From Pseudomonas sp. VD-NE ins (lineage in GTDB: Bacteria > Pseudomonadota > Gammaproteobacteria > Pseudomonadales > Pseudomonadaceae), in contig NZ_CP134772.1 of NCBI RefSeq assembly GCF_031882575.1, positions 2,189,001 through 2,253,000 on the forward strand: a stretch of DNA of 64,000 nucleotides. Direction: 5' to 3'. Positions 29,588-39,724 of this stretch are shown here, one piece after another. A program made the translations under genes and the position numbers. A model generated the notes under the pieces. It did no database searches, was not told the DNA's origin, and was given only the letters and a program-made list of their open reading frames with translations. Positions within the stretch are counted from its first letter, which is position 1, and every line of letters begins with the position of its first letter.

Positions 29588-30496
29588 TTACAGATCGCGG
29601 GCGACGCGAAAGCCGATCCAGTCACCGCGCGTGTCGGTATAGGTGGCATTGCGGTTGCCGGAGCGGGAGAACACCGGCGCTTCGCCCCAGTCGTTGCCAC
29701 GGATACGGCGGATCTCACATTTGCCGCTCAGCCAGGCACTGCCGTCGCTCGGTGCGCCGACGTAGTTTTCGTTGTAGCAGTCGGCGGTCCATTCATAGAT
29801 GTTGCCGTGCATGTCGTACACGCCGAAGGCATTGGCTGGAAAGCTGCCGGCCGGCGCGGTGAAGTTGTAGCCATCGGCGGCGCCATAGGTGTTGGCGTGT
29901 TTGGCGATGCTGTATTCCTTGCCTTCATCGAACGGGAAGGGGAACGGTCCGCTGCTGCCGCCACGAGCGGCGTATTCACGCAGGGATTCGCTGACCAGTC
30001 GATATTGCTTGCCGGTCTTTTTCGACAGCCACGCCACGTACGCCTCGACTTCAGGGAAGTCCATGCACACGGCTGGATGCTTGTCGGTGTACTGCTTGCG
30101 CGGGTCGCTGCCCTGATAGTCGGGGATGCCGGCCTTGCAGGCACGACCTGGACGCGTGTCACCGTCAGGCATTGTGTAGCCGCTGTCCTTGAGGTAGGCA
30201 TCCCACTCGCCGCGTAGCACCTGAAAGCGGCTGATCGCCAGCGGCTGGGCAAACGTCACCGGGTGCATCGGGCCTTCATCAGGCTCACGGCCGACCTCGT
30301 CATCCGGGGTGCCCATGGTGAAGGTGCCGGTGGGCAGCACGACCATTTCCGGGCAGTCCTTGCAGTCCTTGAACACCTTGCCGGGTGCCGGCGGCGTGGC
30401 GGCCTGGGCAGCGCCCGGCAGCAGGCCGGCGGCGAGGGCGGTGAGCACCAGCGCCGGCAGGGTCTTGAGGGGGAAACGACGCAGTTCACTGTTCAT
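29588..30496 (-). CDS. pvdO: Pyoverdine maturation protein, formylglycine-generating-enzyme fold
   Basis: The 302-residue periplasmic protein has a Sec-type signal peptide (about 1-32, ending GAAQA) and a FGE-sulfatase (SUMF1-like) domain from CPEMVVLPTGTFTMGT to GNRNATYTDTRGDWIGFRVA. Work on P. fluorescens and P. aeruginosa assigns PvdO to the last oxidation step that turns dihydropyoverdine into the fluorescent chromophore. It is the third gene of pvdMNO, starting 31 bases after pvdN. Its start has only a weak ribosome site, so coupling to pvdN is likely. Confidence 0.93.
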   Translation of the reverse strand: MNSELRRFPLKTLPALVLTALAAGLLPGAAQAATPPAPGKVFKDCKDCPEMVVLPTGTFTMGTPDDEVGREPDEGPMHPVTFAQPLAISRFQVLRGEWDAYLKDSGYTMPDGDTRPGRACKAGIPDYQGSDPRKQYTDKHPAVCMDFPEVEAYVAWLSKKTGKQYRLVSESLREYAARGGSSGPFPFPFDEGKEYSIAKHANTYGAADGYNFTAPAGSFPANAFGVYDMHGNIYEWTADCYNENYVGAPSDGSAWLSGKCEIRRIRGNDWGEAPVFSRSGNRNATYTDTRGDWIGFRVARDL

Positions 30497-30527
30497 GGCG
30501 GGTCTCGCTAAAAGAAAAAGGGATCGC

Positions 30528-31808
30528 TCAGAGGGCTTGGTCGAGCACGGCCAGCAGACGGTCGATTTGTGCTTCGTCGTTGAGCAGCCCGGGGGCGGTG
30601 CGGATCACCGGGCCGACATCGCGGTGAACGGCATCGGCGATCACGCGGTTGGCCATCAGGTGCGCAGCGATCTTGTCGCTGTCCTTGTCCTTGACCCGGA
30701 AGAACGTGAAGCCGGCGGACAGCGCTGGACTCAATGGTGTGACGAGCTCGATTTGCGGACGTTGTTGCAGGCGCTGTTTCAAGTAACTGTTGAGCGCGTG
30801 AATGCGCGCTTCGACATCAGCCTTGCCCAGTTGCAGGTGCAACTTGAACGCCTCGTCCAGTGCCCAGCGATGCTCGAACGCGTGGTAGCCACCCGGGGTC
30901 ATGGTGGTGGAAAACGCTGTGGCTTCGGAGAATGTCGGAATGATCGGCGTGACGTATCTGACCTCTTCAAAACGGCTGCAAATGATCCCGGTGCCGCGCG
31001 GGCCGAACATCCATTTGTGCGTGCCGGCAATGAAGAAGTCGCAGTTCATTTGCGCGAAGTTCAGGTTGTCGACGCCGAAACCATGCACGCCGTCGACCAC
31101 GTAGACGATGCGATCAGCATCACTACGGCCGCGATTGTGCTTGTCGACGATTGCGCCGATCTCGCCGATTGGCAGTTTCAGGCCGCTGCCCGAGTGCACC
31201 CAGCACATGCCCAGCACGCGGGTTTCGGGGCGGATGGCGTTGTCGATGTTGGCGAGGATTTCGGCTTTGCTGGCGCTGTACACATCCTTGAATAACGGGA
31301 TCTTGCGCACTCGCGTGCCATCGCGCTCGGTGCGCAGGGCGAGGATGGTGTGGGTGGCGTAATGTTCGTGGGTGGTGGTGAGGATTTCCTGATCGGGACG
31401 CACATGCACGCCGCCATAGATCGTCGCCAGGCCTTCGGTGGTGCTGCTGGTCAGTGCAATTTGCCTGGCGTTGGCTTGCAGGTAGCGAGCGGCCCAGACC
31501 CGCACGTTTTCCTCGCGCTGTTCGATCACGCCCAGATCCCAATCCATCGCCAGGCCGGGATTTTTGTCGAGGGCCGCGCGATGCTGTTCAATCGCTTCGC
31601 GCACCGGCCTGGGGTGCGAGGTGATCAGAAAATTGGAGAAGTGCAGGTAGTCCGGATCCTGATCGAACAGCTGTTGCAGTTGCGCCCACTTGTTGCGCGA
31701 CAGCGGCGCAACGGCTGAAGCACTGGCGAGCGTGGGCAGGCTCGCACCCAGTGGCAGCGCCGCAGCCAGTATCCCGGCCTGCTTGAGAAAATCGCGACGA
31801 TTGCTCAT
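30528..31808 (-). CDS. pvdN: PLP-dependent enzyme that modifies the pyoverdine glutamate side chain
   Basis: The 426-residue protein starts with a twin-arginine signal (MSNRRDFLKQAGILAAALPL), so it is folded and cofactor-loaded before export to the periplasm. It has the aminotransferase class V fold with the cofactor lysine in FIAGTHKWMFGPRGTG near residue 265. In P. fluorescens, PvdN converts the glutamate of the precursor to succinamide. The ATG overlaps the pvdM stop (ATGA), which fixes this start over longer in-frame options and shows translational coupling. Confidence 0.93.
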   Translation of the reverse strand: MSNRRDFLKQAGILAAALPLGASLPTLASASAVAPLSRNKWAQLQQLFDQDPDYLHFSNFLITSHPRPVREAIEQHRAALDKNPGLAMDWDLGVIEQREENVRVWAARYLQANARQIALTSSTTEGLATIYGGVHVRPDQEILTTTHEHYATHTILALRTERDGTRVRKIPLFKDVYSASKAEILANIDNAIRPETRVLGMCWVHSGSGLKLPIGEIGAIVDKHNRGRSDADRIVYVVDGVHGFGVDNLNFAQMNCDFFIAGTHKWMFGPRGTGIICSRFEEVRYVTPIIPTFSEATAFSTTMTPGGYHAFEHRWALDEAFKLHLQLGKADVEARIHALNSYLKQRLQQRPQIELVTPLSPALSAGFTFFRVKDKDSDKIAAHLMANRVIADAVHRDVGPVIRTAPGLLNDEAQIDRLLAVLDQAL

Positions 31809-33175
31809 GGCTTGGCGGTTCCCGGCGCGGTGGCCAGTGCCGGTTTCGCGGCTTTCTCGACCTGATCCCAGACCCGCAGGAAGTTGCCGCCCCACAGTTT
31901 GGCGATATCCGCCTCGGAGTAGCCGCGCGAGATCAACTCGGCCGTGACGTTGCGGATCTCACCGACGTTCTCGAAACCTTTGACGCCACCGCCCTCGTTG
32001 AAGTCGGAACTGATGCCGACATGGTCGATGCCGATCTTGCGCACCGCGTAATCGATGGCGTCGCCCAGATCCTTGAGGCTGGCTTTCGGTTCTTCTTCGA
32101 GGATGCCGTAGAGGCGACTGGCGTACTGGCCGAACTTCTGTTCGGACCACGCCGCAATGATCGGATCACCGGGCATCAAGGCCATGGCCAGGTTTGGCAG
32201 GGGCGGCAGATCGAAGTCCTTGCGCATCTCATTGAGTTTGTCCTGCGTGGTCTGCGTCAGTGGGCGCAGGTATTGCGAGAACGCGACAATCTGCACCACG
32301 CCGCCGCTGTTCTTGATCAGCTGCATTTCCTTGTCGCTGAGGTTGCGCGGGATGTCGACCATCGCGCGTGGCGCCGAGTGCGAGGCGATCAGTGGTGTAC
32401 GGCTCAGTTGCGCGACTTGCTCGAGGGCCTTGGTCGACATTTGCGAGACGTCGATGATCACGCCCAGATCGTTCAGGCGCTTGACCGCTTGCCTGCCCAG
32501 ATCCGAGAGGCCGTCGAGGGCATCCGGTGAGTCGTTGAGGAACGGCAACGGACGCGAGGAATCAGCCCAGTCGTTATTGCCGATGTAGCTGAAACCGAAC
32601 ATACGCATGCCGCGCGCCGTCCACATGTCCAGCAGGCTCAGGTCGTGGCCCAGCGGGTAGGCGTTAAGCATGCTGATGAAAATCGCGAATTTGCCTTCGC
32701 CGTGCAGACGACGGAAATCGTCCGGGGTGTAGGCGATGGCAACCTGATTGGGATAGTCGCGGACCATCCCGGAAATGATCTTGAAGCGAATTTCCTGCTG
32801 GTTGCGTGCCTCATCAACGAAGCCGGGTGTTGGCTTGTGCGGTGCGTTCGGGCCGTTCCACATTTCCGGCCAGCCGAAGATGGTCAGCGCCGCGCCGGAC
32901 AGGCGACCGCGATTGGCCTTGGCCAGATCGAACTGGCCGTCACCGTCCTTGTCGGCTTCGTGGCCGTCGGTGCCGAAGTTCTGCGTCAGGCTGACATGGC
33001 TGTCGAAAGAGAGCATGCGTTCGTGCAGCTCATCCGCCTGTTTCATGATTTTGACCGGGTAGCCGAGGTCGTCCTTGAACCAGTGCTGCCAGACGGCAAA
33101 GCCTGCGCCTGCGCTGATCGCCAAGGCTAAAGGGAGGCCGATGAATAGAGCCTTTTTCGAACGTGGTTTTGTCAT
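31805..33175 (-). CDS. pvdM: Periplasmic dipeptidase-like pyoverdine maturation protein
   Basis: This is a membrane-dipeptidase (peptidase M19) family protein of about 456 residues with an N-terminal export signal or anchor (KKALFIGLPLALAISAGAGF). It has the usual M19 blocks: IDVSQMSTKAL, ASHSAPRAM and GISSDFNEG. The first metal motif, normally DGHND, reads DSHVS, so one common ligand is absent. PvdM is required in the periplasm during chromophore maturation, but its exact reaction is less settled than that of its neighbours. I chose the ATG at 33175 (MTKPRSKK); 33181 and 33199 are also possible. It heads pvdMNO behind a PvdS box. Confidence 0.9.
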   Translation of the reverse strand: MTKPRSKKALFIGLPLALAISAGAGFAVWQHWFKDDLGYPVKIMKQADELHERMLSFDSHVSLTQNFGTDGHEADKDGDGQFDLAKANRGRLSGAALTIFGWPEMWNGPNAPHKPTPGFVDEARNQQEIRFKIISGMVRDYPNQVAIAYTPDDFRRLHGEGKFAIFISMLNAYPLGHDLSLLDMWTARGMRMFGFSYIGNNDWADSSRPLPFLNDSPDALDGLSDLGRQAVKRLNDLGVIIDVSQMSTKALEQVAQLSRTPLIASHSAPRAMVDIPRNLSDKEMQLIKNSGGVVQIVAFSQYLRPLTQTTQDKLNEMRKDFDLPPLPNLAMALMPGDPIIAAWSEQKFGQYASRLYGILEEEPKASLKDLGDAIDYAVRKIGIDHVGISSDFNEGGGVKGFENVGEIRNVTAELISRGYSEADIAKLWGGNFLRVWDQVEKAAKPALATAPGTAKP

Positions 33176-33237
33176 TGCCATCTCGGTCGGGTTCGCCATT
33201 GAGGTGCAGGCGCGGGGGCCTTTGCTATCTGGGAAGA

Positions 33238-33261
33238 ACGAGTGGATGGCCGTGGAATTTA
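33238..33261 (-). promoter_or_regulatory. PvdS promoter of pvdMNO
   Basis: On the minus strand TAAAT (33261-33257), 16 bases and CGT (33240-33238) match the PvdS pattern, about 60 bases before the pvdM start. Confidence 0.85.
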
Positions 33262-33273
33262 GGTTGCCAGGTT

Positions 33274-33348
33274 AAAAGATCGCAGCCTTCGGCAGCTCCT
33301 GCAGGGGTATTCATTCCATGTAGGAGCTGGCGAAGGCTGCGATCTTTT
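33274..33348. repeat. REP inverted pair (GATCGCAGCCTTCGGCAGCTCC type)
   Basis: AAAAGATCGCAGCCTTCGGC and its inverted partner, which ends GAAGGCTGCGATCTTTT, sit between the divergent PvdS promoters of pvdM and pvdP. They may insulate the two. Confidence 0.8.
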
Positions 33349-33358
33349 CAAACCCACA

Positions 33359-33382
33359 TAAATTTACCTGCGCAGCAAACGT
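33359..33382 (+). promoter_or_regulatory. PvdS promoter of pvdP
   Basis: TAAAT (33359-33363), 16 bases and CGT (33380-33382) match the PvdS pattern, about 45 bases before the chosen pvdP start. Confidence 0.85.
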
Positions 33383-33427
33383 TCTAGCTTGGATAAAGCC
33401 TGCTTCATGGCTGACACAGGTAGGGCA

Positions 33428-35047
33428 ATGAAGATTTCTCGACGATGGTTCATGGCAGGCCTGGCGCTGACGGGCGCTGCCGTGCCTGCGGCTTATTTTG
33501 GGCATCGTGAATGGACGAAGCCGGATCCGACGATCACGCCGGGCGAGGCGTCATTTGATGTGGCGGACATGGCCGGTCAGCGCTTGGCAAACGCCTTGCG
33601 CGGGGTCTGGGATATCCGTTTCGAAGGGGCGGACGCGGGCCTCGAAGGCTTGCCGCAGAAAGGTCTGCAAGTGTTTCTCGACATCGGTCATAAAGGCCGG
33701 GGCGTGTGCGGTTTTCTCGATACGCCGGAGCGTTTGCGCTCTGGCGAAATACCTCGTTACCGAATACTCGGTGATCTGGCCAAGGCCGATGCGGCGAAAT
33801 TGAGTTGGCGGCTGATCGGCGCCGACGGTCAGCTCAGTTACGAGCTGGACATGATCCTCGATGAGGTCTGGGCCGACTTCGGCAATGCCGGCAGTGGCAC
33901 CCTCAGTGGTAAGGCGCTGCGACTGGACCGACCGTTGAATCTGCCTGCGCAGGACAATCGCTTCGTCGCGGTCAAGCAGCTGTTTCCCGAAGCCCGCGAG
34001 CGCACGCCGCTGAACCCGACGCTGCTGGCGTGGCTGATTTCCCCCGAGCATCGCCTGTTCCACCAGTTGTGGCATGCGACGCGGGACAAGTGGCACAAAC
34101 TGCCTGAGGACAAACGCGAGGCGCTACGGGGCATCGGCTGGCAGCCCGGGCCGCGTGACAAGGAGCGTGATGCCCGTGGCCCGCGCAAAGATCGCAATGG
34201 CTCCGGCGTGGACTTCTTTTTCATGCACCGGCACATGCTCGGTACGGCGCGTTCCATGCAGGACCTGCCGTCCTGGGAGTACTTCCCGCTGCCGCAGCCG
34301 GAGTTGATCCGCGACCGCATCGGTTTTGCCCGCTACTTCGACAACCACGACGGCACGGCGTTGCCGCCAACGTGGACGGCGGCGGGCGACGATGAGTTCA
34401 GTCAGTGGGTCAGCGACATCAAGACCGCCGAAACCTATGAAAGCAACTTCCAGGTCTGGGAGTCGCAATACCGCGATCCGGCGTATCTGGCCAAACTCAC
34501 GTTGGGGCAGTTCGGCTCCGAAGTGGAGCTGGGGCTGCACGACTGGCTGCACATGCGCTGGGCCTCGGTGCCGCGCGATCCTTCCAATGGTCAGCCGGTG
34601 CCGTTTGCACGGGATCCGGCGGACTTCGCCGCGCGCTGGTACAACGCTGAAAACGACTTCCTCGGTGACCCGTTCTCATCCCACGTCAACCCGGCGTTCT
34701 GGCATTTCCATGGCTGGATCGATGACCGCATCGAAGACTGGTTCCGCGCCCATGAGCGTTTTCATCCGGGCGAAGTCAGCCGCCTGCAGGTCAATGGCGT
34801 GCAGTGGTTTGCACCGGGGCGTTGGGTCGAGGTCGATGATCCGTGGCTGGGACCGATCACCCATGGCTGCAGCACCACCCCGGGCCTGCAGGTCGGCAAG
34901 TCGGTGGAGATGGATCCGGAAACCATGAAACTGGCTTTGCGCATCACCTTCATCACTGACGAAGATAAACTCGCCGGTCTGTTCCGCCGCGTACCGCAAC
35001 GGCCGTGGTATGCGCGCAATCTGAAGGCTAAAACCAGCCCGGCTTGA
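33428..35047 (+). CDS. pvdP: Pyoverdine tyrosinase, chromophore formation
   Basis: The 539-residue periplasmic copper enzyme oxidises the D-Tyr of ferribactin to build the dihydroxyquinoline chromophore. A twin-arginine signal (ISRRWFMAGLALTG) opens the protein. Histidine-rich segments fit the two copper sites: HQLWHATRDKWH and FFFMHRHMLGTARSM, and later HDWLHMRW and HVNPAFWHFHGWIDDRIEDW. The frame is open 13 codons further up, but the ATG at 33428 puts the twin-arginine motif right after the start and gives the usual family length (about 544 in PAO1). It has its own PvdS promoter and runs divergently from pvdMNO. Confidence 0.93.
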   Translation: MKISRRWFMAGLALTGAAVPAAYFGHREWTKPDPTITPGEASFDVADMAGQRLANALRGVWDIRFEGADAGLEGLPQKGLQVFLDIGHKGRGVCGFLDTPERLRSGEIPRYRILGDLAKADAAKLSWRLIGADGQLSYELDMILDEVWADFGNAGSGTLSGKALRLDRPLNLPAQDNRFVAVKQLFPEARERTPLNPTLLAWLISPEHRLFHQLWHATRDKWHKLPEDKREALRGIGWQPGPRDKERDARGPRKDRNGSGVDFFFMHRHMLGTARSMQDLPSWEYFPLPQPELIRDRIGFARYFDNHDGTALPPTWTAAGDDEFSQWVSDIKTAETYESNFQVWESQYRDPAYLAKLTLGQFGSEVELGLHDWLHMRWASVPRDPSNGQPVPFARDPADFAARWYNAENDFLGDPFSSHVNPAFWHFHGWIDDRIEDWFRAHERFHPGEVSRLQVNGVQWFAPGRWVEVDDPWLGPITHGCSTTPGLQVGKSVEMDPETMKLALRITFITDEDKLAGLFRRVPQRPWYARNLKAKTSPA

Positions 35048-35065
35048 GGGCTGCGTCATCGATCA

Positions 35066-35156
35066 TTCGCGAGCAGGCTCGCTCCCACAGGATCAGGTGT
35101 TGCTCGCAGATTGCGCAAACACCGCCATTCATTGTGGGAGCGAGCCTGCTCGCGAA
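35066..35156. repeat. REP inverted pair (GCGAGCAGGCTCGCTCCCACA type)
   Basis: TTCGCGAGCAGGCTCGCTCC and its reverse complement lie between the convergent ends of pvdP and opmQ, where they can form a large hairpin and may end both transcripts. Confidence 0.8.
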
Positions 35157-35175
35157 AGCGGTCTGTCAGGCAAAG

Positions 35176-36570
35176 CTATTGCCGCGCCTGCCACCCACCG
35201 CCCAGTGCCTTGTACAGCGCAATGCTCGCCTGCACTCGTGACAGCCGCAGTTGTGCATTCTGATCCTGCGCGGCGTACAGCGTGCGCTGGGTTTCCAGCA
35301 CCGTCAGCAAGTCTTCGGCGCCGGCCTGGTAGCGGCTTTGGGCAATGTTGAAAGCGGTCTGCGCCTGATTCAATTCTTCGTTCTGCCACAACCGCTGCTC
35401 ATCCAGGCGACGAATGCTGTTGAGGGCTTTTTCCACATCGGCGAAACCGTTGATGATCGCGCCACGGTAGGTTTCCAGCAGCTCTTGCTGGCGCGCCGTG
35501 GCCTTGTCGCGTTCAGCGCCGAGGCGACCGTTATTGAAAATCGGTGCGACCAGCCCGGCGGTCAGGTTGTAGAACGGGCTGCGAATCAAATCGTCGAACT
35601 GATTGGCGCCTGAGCCAAGCTGGGCGGTCAGGGTCAGTGCCGGCAACATCGCCGCTCGGGCGACTTTGACGTCAGCTTCGGCGGCGGCCAGTTGTGCTTC
35701 GGCGCGCGCGATGTCCGGACGATGAGTGAGCAACTCGCTGGGCACGCCGGCGGCGATGTCTGGCCATTGCAGGTGATCGAAGGACTCTGTCGGCGACAGC
35801 TGCTGCACCGGTCGGCCGAGCAGGGCGGCGAGGCTGATCAACGCTTCCTGGGCTGCCTGTTGCACGCGCGGCAATTGCCATTGCTGGGCGGCGACCAGGC
35901 TCTTCTGTTGCGCCAGTTCCAGCGCCGTTGCCGAGCCAGAATCAAACCGCGTCTGTACCAGTTTCAGCACGCTTTGTGCGTTGGCCAGATTGAGTTCGGC
36001 GATGCGGCTCTGCTCGCGTAGCGACAAGGTTTGCGCATACGTGCTGGCAACGCCGCTGAGCAATGTCAGCTCAACCGTTGCGCGGTCGAATTCGCTGGCC
36101 TGCAAGGCGAACTGCGCACTGTCGCGCGACGCACGTTTGCCGCCCCAGAAATCGATTTCGTAAGTGGCGCTCAGGTTGGTGTCGAAGTAGTCCACAGCCT
36201 TGTTGCTGCTGTCGGCATCGAGTTGGCTGTAGCCATTGCCACGCAGCAGTTTCTGCCGATTGGCATTCAGTCCGGCCTTGACCTCCGGCAACTGTGAGCC
36301 GCCGGCGATGACGGTGCCGGCCTGCGCCTGCCGCACTCGAGCAACAGCGGCCGCGAGGTCGAAACTGCCGACGCGAGCCTGTTCGATCAGGCGATCCAGT
36401 TCCGAGCTGGCAAATTGCGTCCACCACTGCGGGTTGTTGCGGGCAACGCTGGCGCTATGGGGCGACTGCCAGGCTGCGGGCGCTTGTACGCCACTGTCGG
36501 GTCGCTGAACGGGACTGCCGCAGGCGCTGAGGATCAGGCACACGGTCAACAAACTGAGGCGCGGTTTCAT
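35176..36570 (-). CDS. opmQ: Outer-membrane channel of the PvdRT-OpmQ efflux pump
   Basis: The 464-residue TolC/NodT-type outer-membrane factor has a lipoprotein signal with lipobox LSAC (about residue 18). Two OEP repeats follow, with long helical segments around residues 60-240 and 250-460. It is the exit duct for recycled and newly made pyoverdine. Upstream in-frame codons exist, but the ATG at 36570 places the lipobox properly and leaves seven bases after pvdT. It is the last gene of pvdR-pvdT-opmQ, as in PAO1. Confidence 0.93.
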   Translation of the reverse strand: MKPRLSLLTVCLILSACGSPVQRPDSGVQAPAAWQSPHSASVARNNPQWWTQFASSELDRLIEQARVGSFDLAAAVARVRQAQAGTVIAGGSQLPEVKAGLNANRQKLLRGNGYSQLDADSSNKAVDYFDTNLSATYEIDFWGGKRASRDSAQFALQASEFDRATVELTLLSGVASTYAQTLSLREQSRIAELNLANAQSVLKLVQTRFDSGSATALELAQQKSLVAAQQWQLPRVQQAAQEALISLAALLGRPVQQLSPTESFDHLQWPDIAAGVPSELLTHRPDIARAEAQLAAAEADVKVARAAMLPALTLTAQLGSGANQFDDLIRSPFYNLTAGLVAPIFNNGRLGAERDKATARQQELLETYRGAIINGFADVEKALNSIRRLDEQRLWQNEELNQAQTAFNIAQSRYQAGAEDLLTVLETQRTLYAAQDQNAQLRLSRVQASIALYKALGGGWQARQ

Positions 36571-36577
36571 AGATCGA

Positions 36578-38551
36578 TCATTCACTGGTAAGGGCCGTGA
36601 CCGGGTCGAGCCGGGCAGCTTTGCGGGCCGGCATGAAGCCGAAGACAACACCGGTGACAAGGGCGCAGCCGAAAGCGCCGAGCACTGCCATCAACGAGAA
36701 CGCGACGGCGACTTCGCTCAGAATCAGCACGCCGCCAACGATCAACGCCAGGGCGATGCCGGCGATGCCGCCGACCACCGAGAGCATCACCGCCTCGGTG
36801 AGGAACTGGCGCAGAATGTCACGCTGGCGGGCGCCGGTGGCCATGCGAATGCCGATCTCGCGGGTACGTTCGCGCACGGTCATGAGCATGATGTTCATCA
36901 CGCCGATGCCGCCGACCAGCAGGGAAATCGCGGCAATCGAGCCGAGCATCAGCGACAGGGTATTTTGCGTGCGTGCCTCGGCCTGGATCATCGCGGCGTT
37001 GTTGGTCAGTTCGAAATCCTTTTTGCCGTTGTGCAGACGCAGCATCAGTTGCTCGATGGCTTCTTCGGCGTCCTTGACCTTACGGGCGTCGGTGGCGGCG
37101 ATGGCCACGTATTCCGGATCGCGTGTGCCGAACAGCCTGACGCTGGCGGCCGAGTAGGGGATGGCGATGCGGTTGTCGCTGTCGGAGTCGCCAGAGCTGG
37201 CGCCTTTTTCGGCGAGCACGCCGACGACCTGGAACGGAACGTTCTCGATCAGGATGAACTGGCCGATGGGGTCGATAACATCCTTGAGCAGTTTGCTCCG
37301 CACTTTGTGGCCGATCACTGCCACTGCGGCGGCATTCGCCTCGTCGGCCTCGGTGAAGTAGCTGCCTTGTACGACGGGCCAGTTGAAGATCGCCGGAAAA
37401 TTGGTGTCATTGCCGCCGACGTAACTCAAATGGTCGGCATTGCCGAACCGCACGCCAGCCTCGGCGCCGTTGACCGGCATGATCCGTTGTACTTGCGGCA
37501 GGCTCGTCAGTGCGCGGACGTCGTCGAGGGTAATGATCCCTGGTGGCGTGCGCGGGTTGGGCGCCGAGCCGCTGAGGTAAATGATGTTCGAACCGAACGC
37601 GCCCATCTGCGCCATGACCTGGCGCTTGCTGCCTTCGCCGACCGCAAGCATCACCACCACCGAGGCCACGCCGATGATGATGCCGAGCAGGGTCAGCGCG
37701 GTACGGAAGCGATTGATCCACATGACCCGCCAGGCAGCGTGCAAGGCGTCGACCAGTTCACCTTTCCAGGCGCCGGTGGCTTCGGCGCCCTCGGCCAGGC
37801 GTTTGCGCAGGTCGACGGCTTGCAAGGCGCCGGGGTTGGCGCTGGTCTGGGCCTCGGGGTTGTCTCGGGCGCTGTCGCTGATGATCAGGCCGTCGCGGAT
37901 TTCGATGATGCGTTTAGCCCGCGCCGCTACTTCGCGATCGTGGGTGATGAGAATGACGACGTGGCCCTGACTCGCCAGTTCGTCGAGCAGCGCCATGACT
38001 TCTTTGCCGCTGTGGCTGTCGAGGGCGCCGGTCGGTTCGTCGGCGAGAATGATATGGCCGCCGTTCATCAAGGCGCGGGCAATCGACACCCGTTGTTGCT
38101 GTCCGCCGGAGAGCTGATGCGGGCGGTTGCCGGTGCGTGAGGCCAGGCCGAGGCGGTCGAGCAGGGCGGCGGCGCGGGCGTGGCGCTCGGCGGCCGGAGT
38201 GCCAGCATAGATCGCCGGCATCTCGACGTTTTCCTGGGCCGAACCGGACGGGATCAGGTGATAACCCTGAAAGACAAAACCAAAGGCTTCGCGGCGCAGC
38301 CACGCCAACTCATCGCTGTCGAGGCCGGCGACGTTTTCGCCGGCGAAGCGGTATTCGCCGGCGGTGGGGCGGTCGAGGCAGCCGAGGATGTTCATCAGCG
38401 TCGATTTGCCAGAGCCCGAAGCGCCGACAATCGCCACGAATTCGCCGGCGTGGATCGACAGGTCGATGCCGCGCAGTACGTGAACTTCAGGCGCGTCGCC
38501 GCCACCGTAGGATTTGCGGATGTCCTGCAGGTCGATCAGAGGCGTTTGCAT
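36578..38551 (-). CDS. pvdT: ABC transporter of the pyoverdine recycling pump (MacB type)
   Basis: The 657-residue inner-membrane protein has an N-terminal ATPase domain (Walker [10 protein letters not shown] near 45, signature LSGGQQQRV, Walker [12 protein letters not shown]), then one membrane helix near 280 ([20 protein letters not shown]), a periplasmic MacB domain, and three helices at the C-terminus, starting with [20 protein letters not shown]. With PvdR and OpmQ it moves pyoverdine from periplasm and cytoplasm to the outside after iron release. It starts directly where pvdR ends, so the two are tightly coupled. Confidence 0.95.
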   Translation of the reverse strand: MQTPLIDLQDIRKSYGGGDAPEVHVLRGIDLSIHAGEFVAIVGASGSGKSTLMNILGCLDRPTAGEYRFAGENVAGLDSDELAWLRREAFGFVFQGYHLIPSGSAQENVEMPAIYAGTPAAERHARAAALLDRLGLASRTGNRPHQLSGGQQQRVSIARALMNGGHIILADEPTGALDSHSGKEVMALLDELASQGHVVILITHDREVAARAKRIIEIRDGLIISDSARDNPEAQTSANPGALQAVDLRKRLAEGAEATGAWKGELVDALHAAWRVMWINRFRTALTLLGIIIGVASVVVMLAVGEGSKRQVMAQMGAFGSNIIYLSGSAPNPRTPPGIITLDDVRALTSLPQVQRIMPVNGAEAGVRFGNADHLSYVGGNDTNFPAIFNWPVVQGSYFTEADEANAAAVAVIGHKVRSKLLKDVIDPIGQFILIENVPFQVVGVLAEKGASSGDSDSDNRIAIPYSAASVRLFGTRDPEYVAIAATDARKVKDAEEAIEQLMLRLHNGKKDFELTNNAAMIQAEARTQNTLSLMLGSIAAISLLVGGIGVMNIMLMTVRERTREIGIRMATGARQRDILRQFLTEAVMLSVVGGIAGIALALIVGGVLILSEVAVAFSLMAVLGAFGCALVTGVVFGFMPARKAARLDPVTALTSE

Positions 38552-39724
38552 TTAACCCCCGTTGCCGTCAGCCGGGCCGATCAGCAGGTGATCGCCTTCA
38601 CTCAGGCCATCGAGAATCTGCACCTTCAGCCGATCGCTGATACCGGTGCGCACTTCGCGGGATTCGATTTTGCCGTTGACGGCAACCACCTGCGCGGTCT
38701 GCAGGTTGGCCTTGTCGCTGCCCTGCAGGGCAGCCACCGGGGCGGTGAGGACATCCTTGGCCTGATTGGCGACGAAGAATACCTGGGTGGTCATCTCAGC
38801 CATCAGTGCGTTGTCGGCGTTATCGACGTCGAGCAAAACCGTGTACAGCACGACGCGGGCGCTGCCGCTTTTGCTGCTGCTGGCCGGGCTGCCGCCGCCC
38901 TGGTTGGTCTGATCGAGCGGTTTGGGCGGCACCGGCAGAATCTGCCGCACGGTGCTGCTCCAGCGCCGATTGCCGCCGCTGAGGGTGGTGAAGTAAGCGG
39001 TCATGCCGGGTTTGACATGACCGATATCCGCCTCGGAAACCTCGGCCCACACGGTCATCGGCGACAGCTTGGCGATGCGCAGAATCAGCGGCGTCTGCTG
39101 TTGCGCGTTGAGGGTCTGGCCTTCGCGGGCATCGAGGGCGACCACGGTGCCGGCCATTGGCGCATAGATTCGCGTGTAGCCAAGTTCGGCCTGATCGCTG
39201 CGCAGGCTGGCTTCGGCCTGACGGATCTGCGCCTGGAACATGTCGATGCGCGCTTGCGTCGCCTTCAGTTCGGCACGGGCGGTCTGTACGTCCTCTTCGC
39301 GAGTCGCGCCGCCGGCCGCCAGATTCTGCTGGCGCTGATATTTCTGTTGCGCCAGCTCATGCTGGGCGCGTTGTTCCTGCAATTGCGCCTTGAGGTTCTC
39401 GATCGAGAAGCGCCCGGCGTCGAGCTTGGCTCTTTGTGTCGATGGGTCGATTTCCACCAGCAGTTGGCCTTCCTTGACCACATCGCCGACTTCCACATGG
39501 ATTTTCTGGATCTGCCCGGAAGCCTGCGCACCGACGTCCACGTAACGACGTGGTTGCAAGGTGCCGAGCGCGGTGACGCTGCTTTCGATATCGCCGCGCG
39601 ACACTGGCACGGTGGCGAATTTATCCCGGCCCGGCGGCATGATTTGCCACGCGGCGTAAGCGACAACGGGGATCAGGCAAAGCACTACGAGCAGGGCGCG
39701 TCGGGCGGGGCGGGGACGTTTCAT
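38552..39724 (-). CDS. pvdR: Periplasmic adaptor of the PvdRT-OpmQ pump
   Basis: The 390-residue membrane-fusion protein has one N-terminal helix (ALLVVLCLIPVVAYAAW), a lipoyl-like half (YVDVGAQASGQIQKIHVEVG), a long coiled coil (about residues 95-175), then beta-barrel domains. It links PvdT to OpmQ. The ATG at 39724 (MKRPRPARR) gives the PAO1-like length of about 391 residues; the 15 upstream codons are probably not used. It is the first gene of the unit, behind a PvdS box. Confidence 0.93.
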   Translation of the reverse strand: MKRPRPARRALLVVLCLIPVVAYAAWQIMPPGRDKFATVPVSRGDIESSVTALGTLQPRRYVDVGAQASGQIQKIHVEVGDVVKEGQLLVEIDPSTQRAKLDAGRFSIENLKAQLQEQRAQHELAQQKYQRQQNLAAGGATREEDVQTARAELKATQARIDMFQAQIRQAEASLRSDQAELGYTRIYAPMAGTVVALDAREGQTLNAQQQTPLILRIAKLSPMTVWAEVSEADIGHVKPGMTAYFTTLSGGNRRWSSTVRQILPVPPKPLDQTNQGGGSPASSSKSGSARVVLYTVLLDVDNADNALMAEMTTQVFFVANQAKDVLTAPVAALQGSDKANLQTAQVVAVNGKIESREVRTGISDRLKVQILDGLSEGDHLLIGPADGNGG

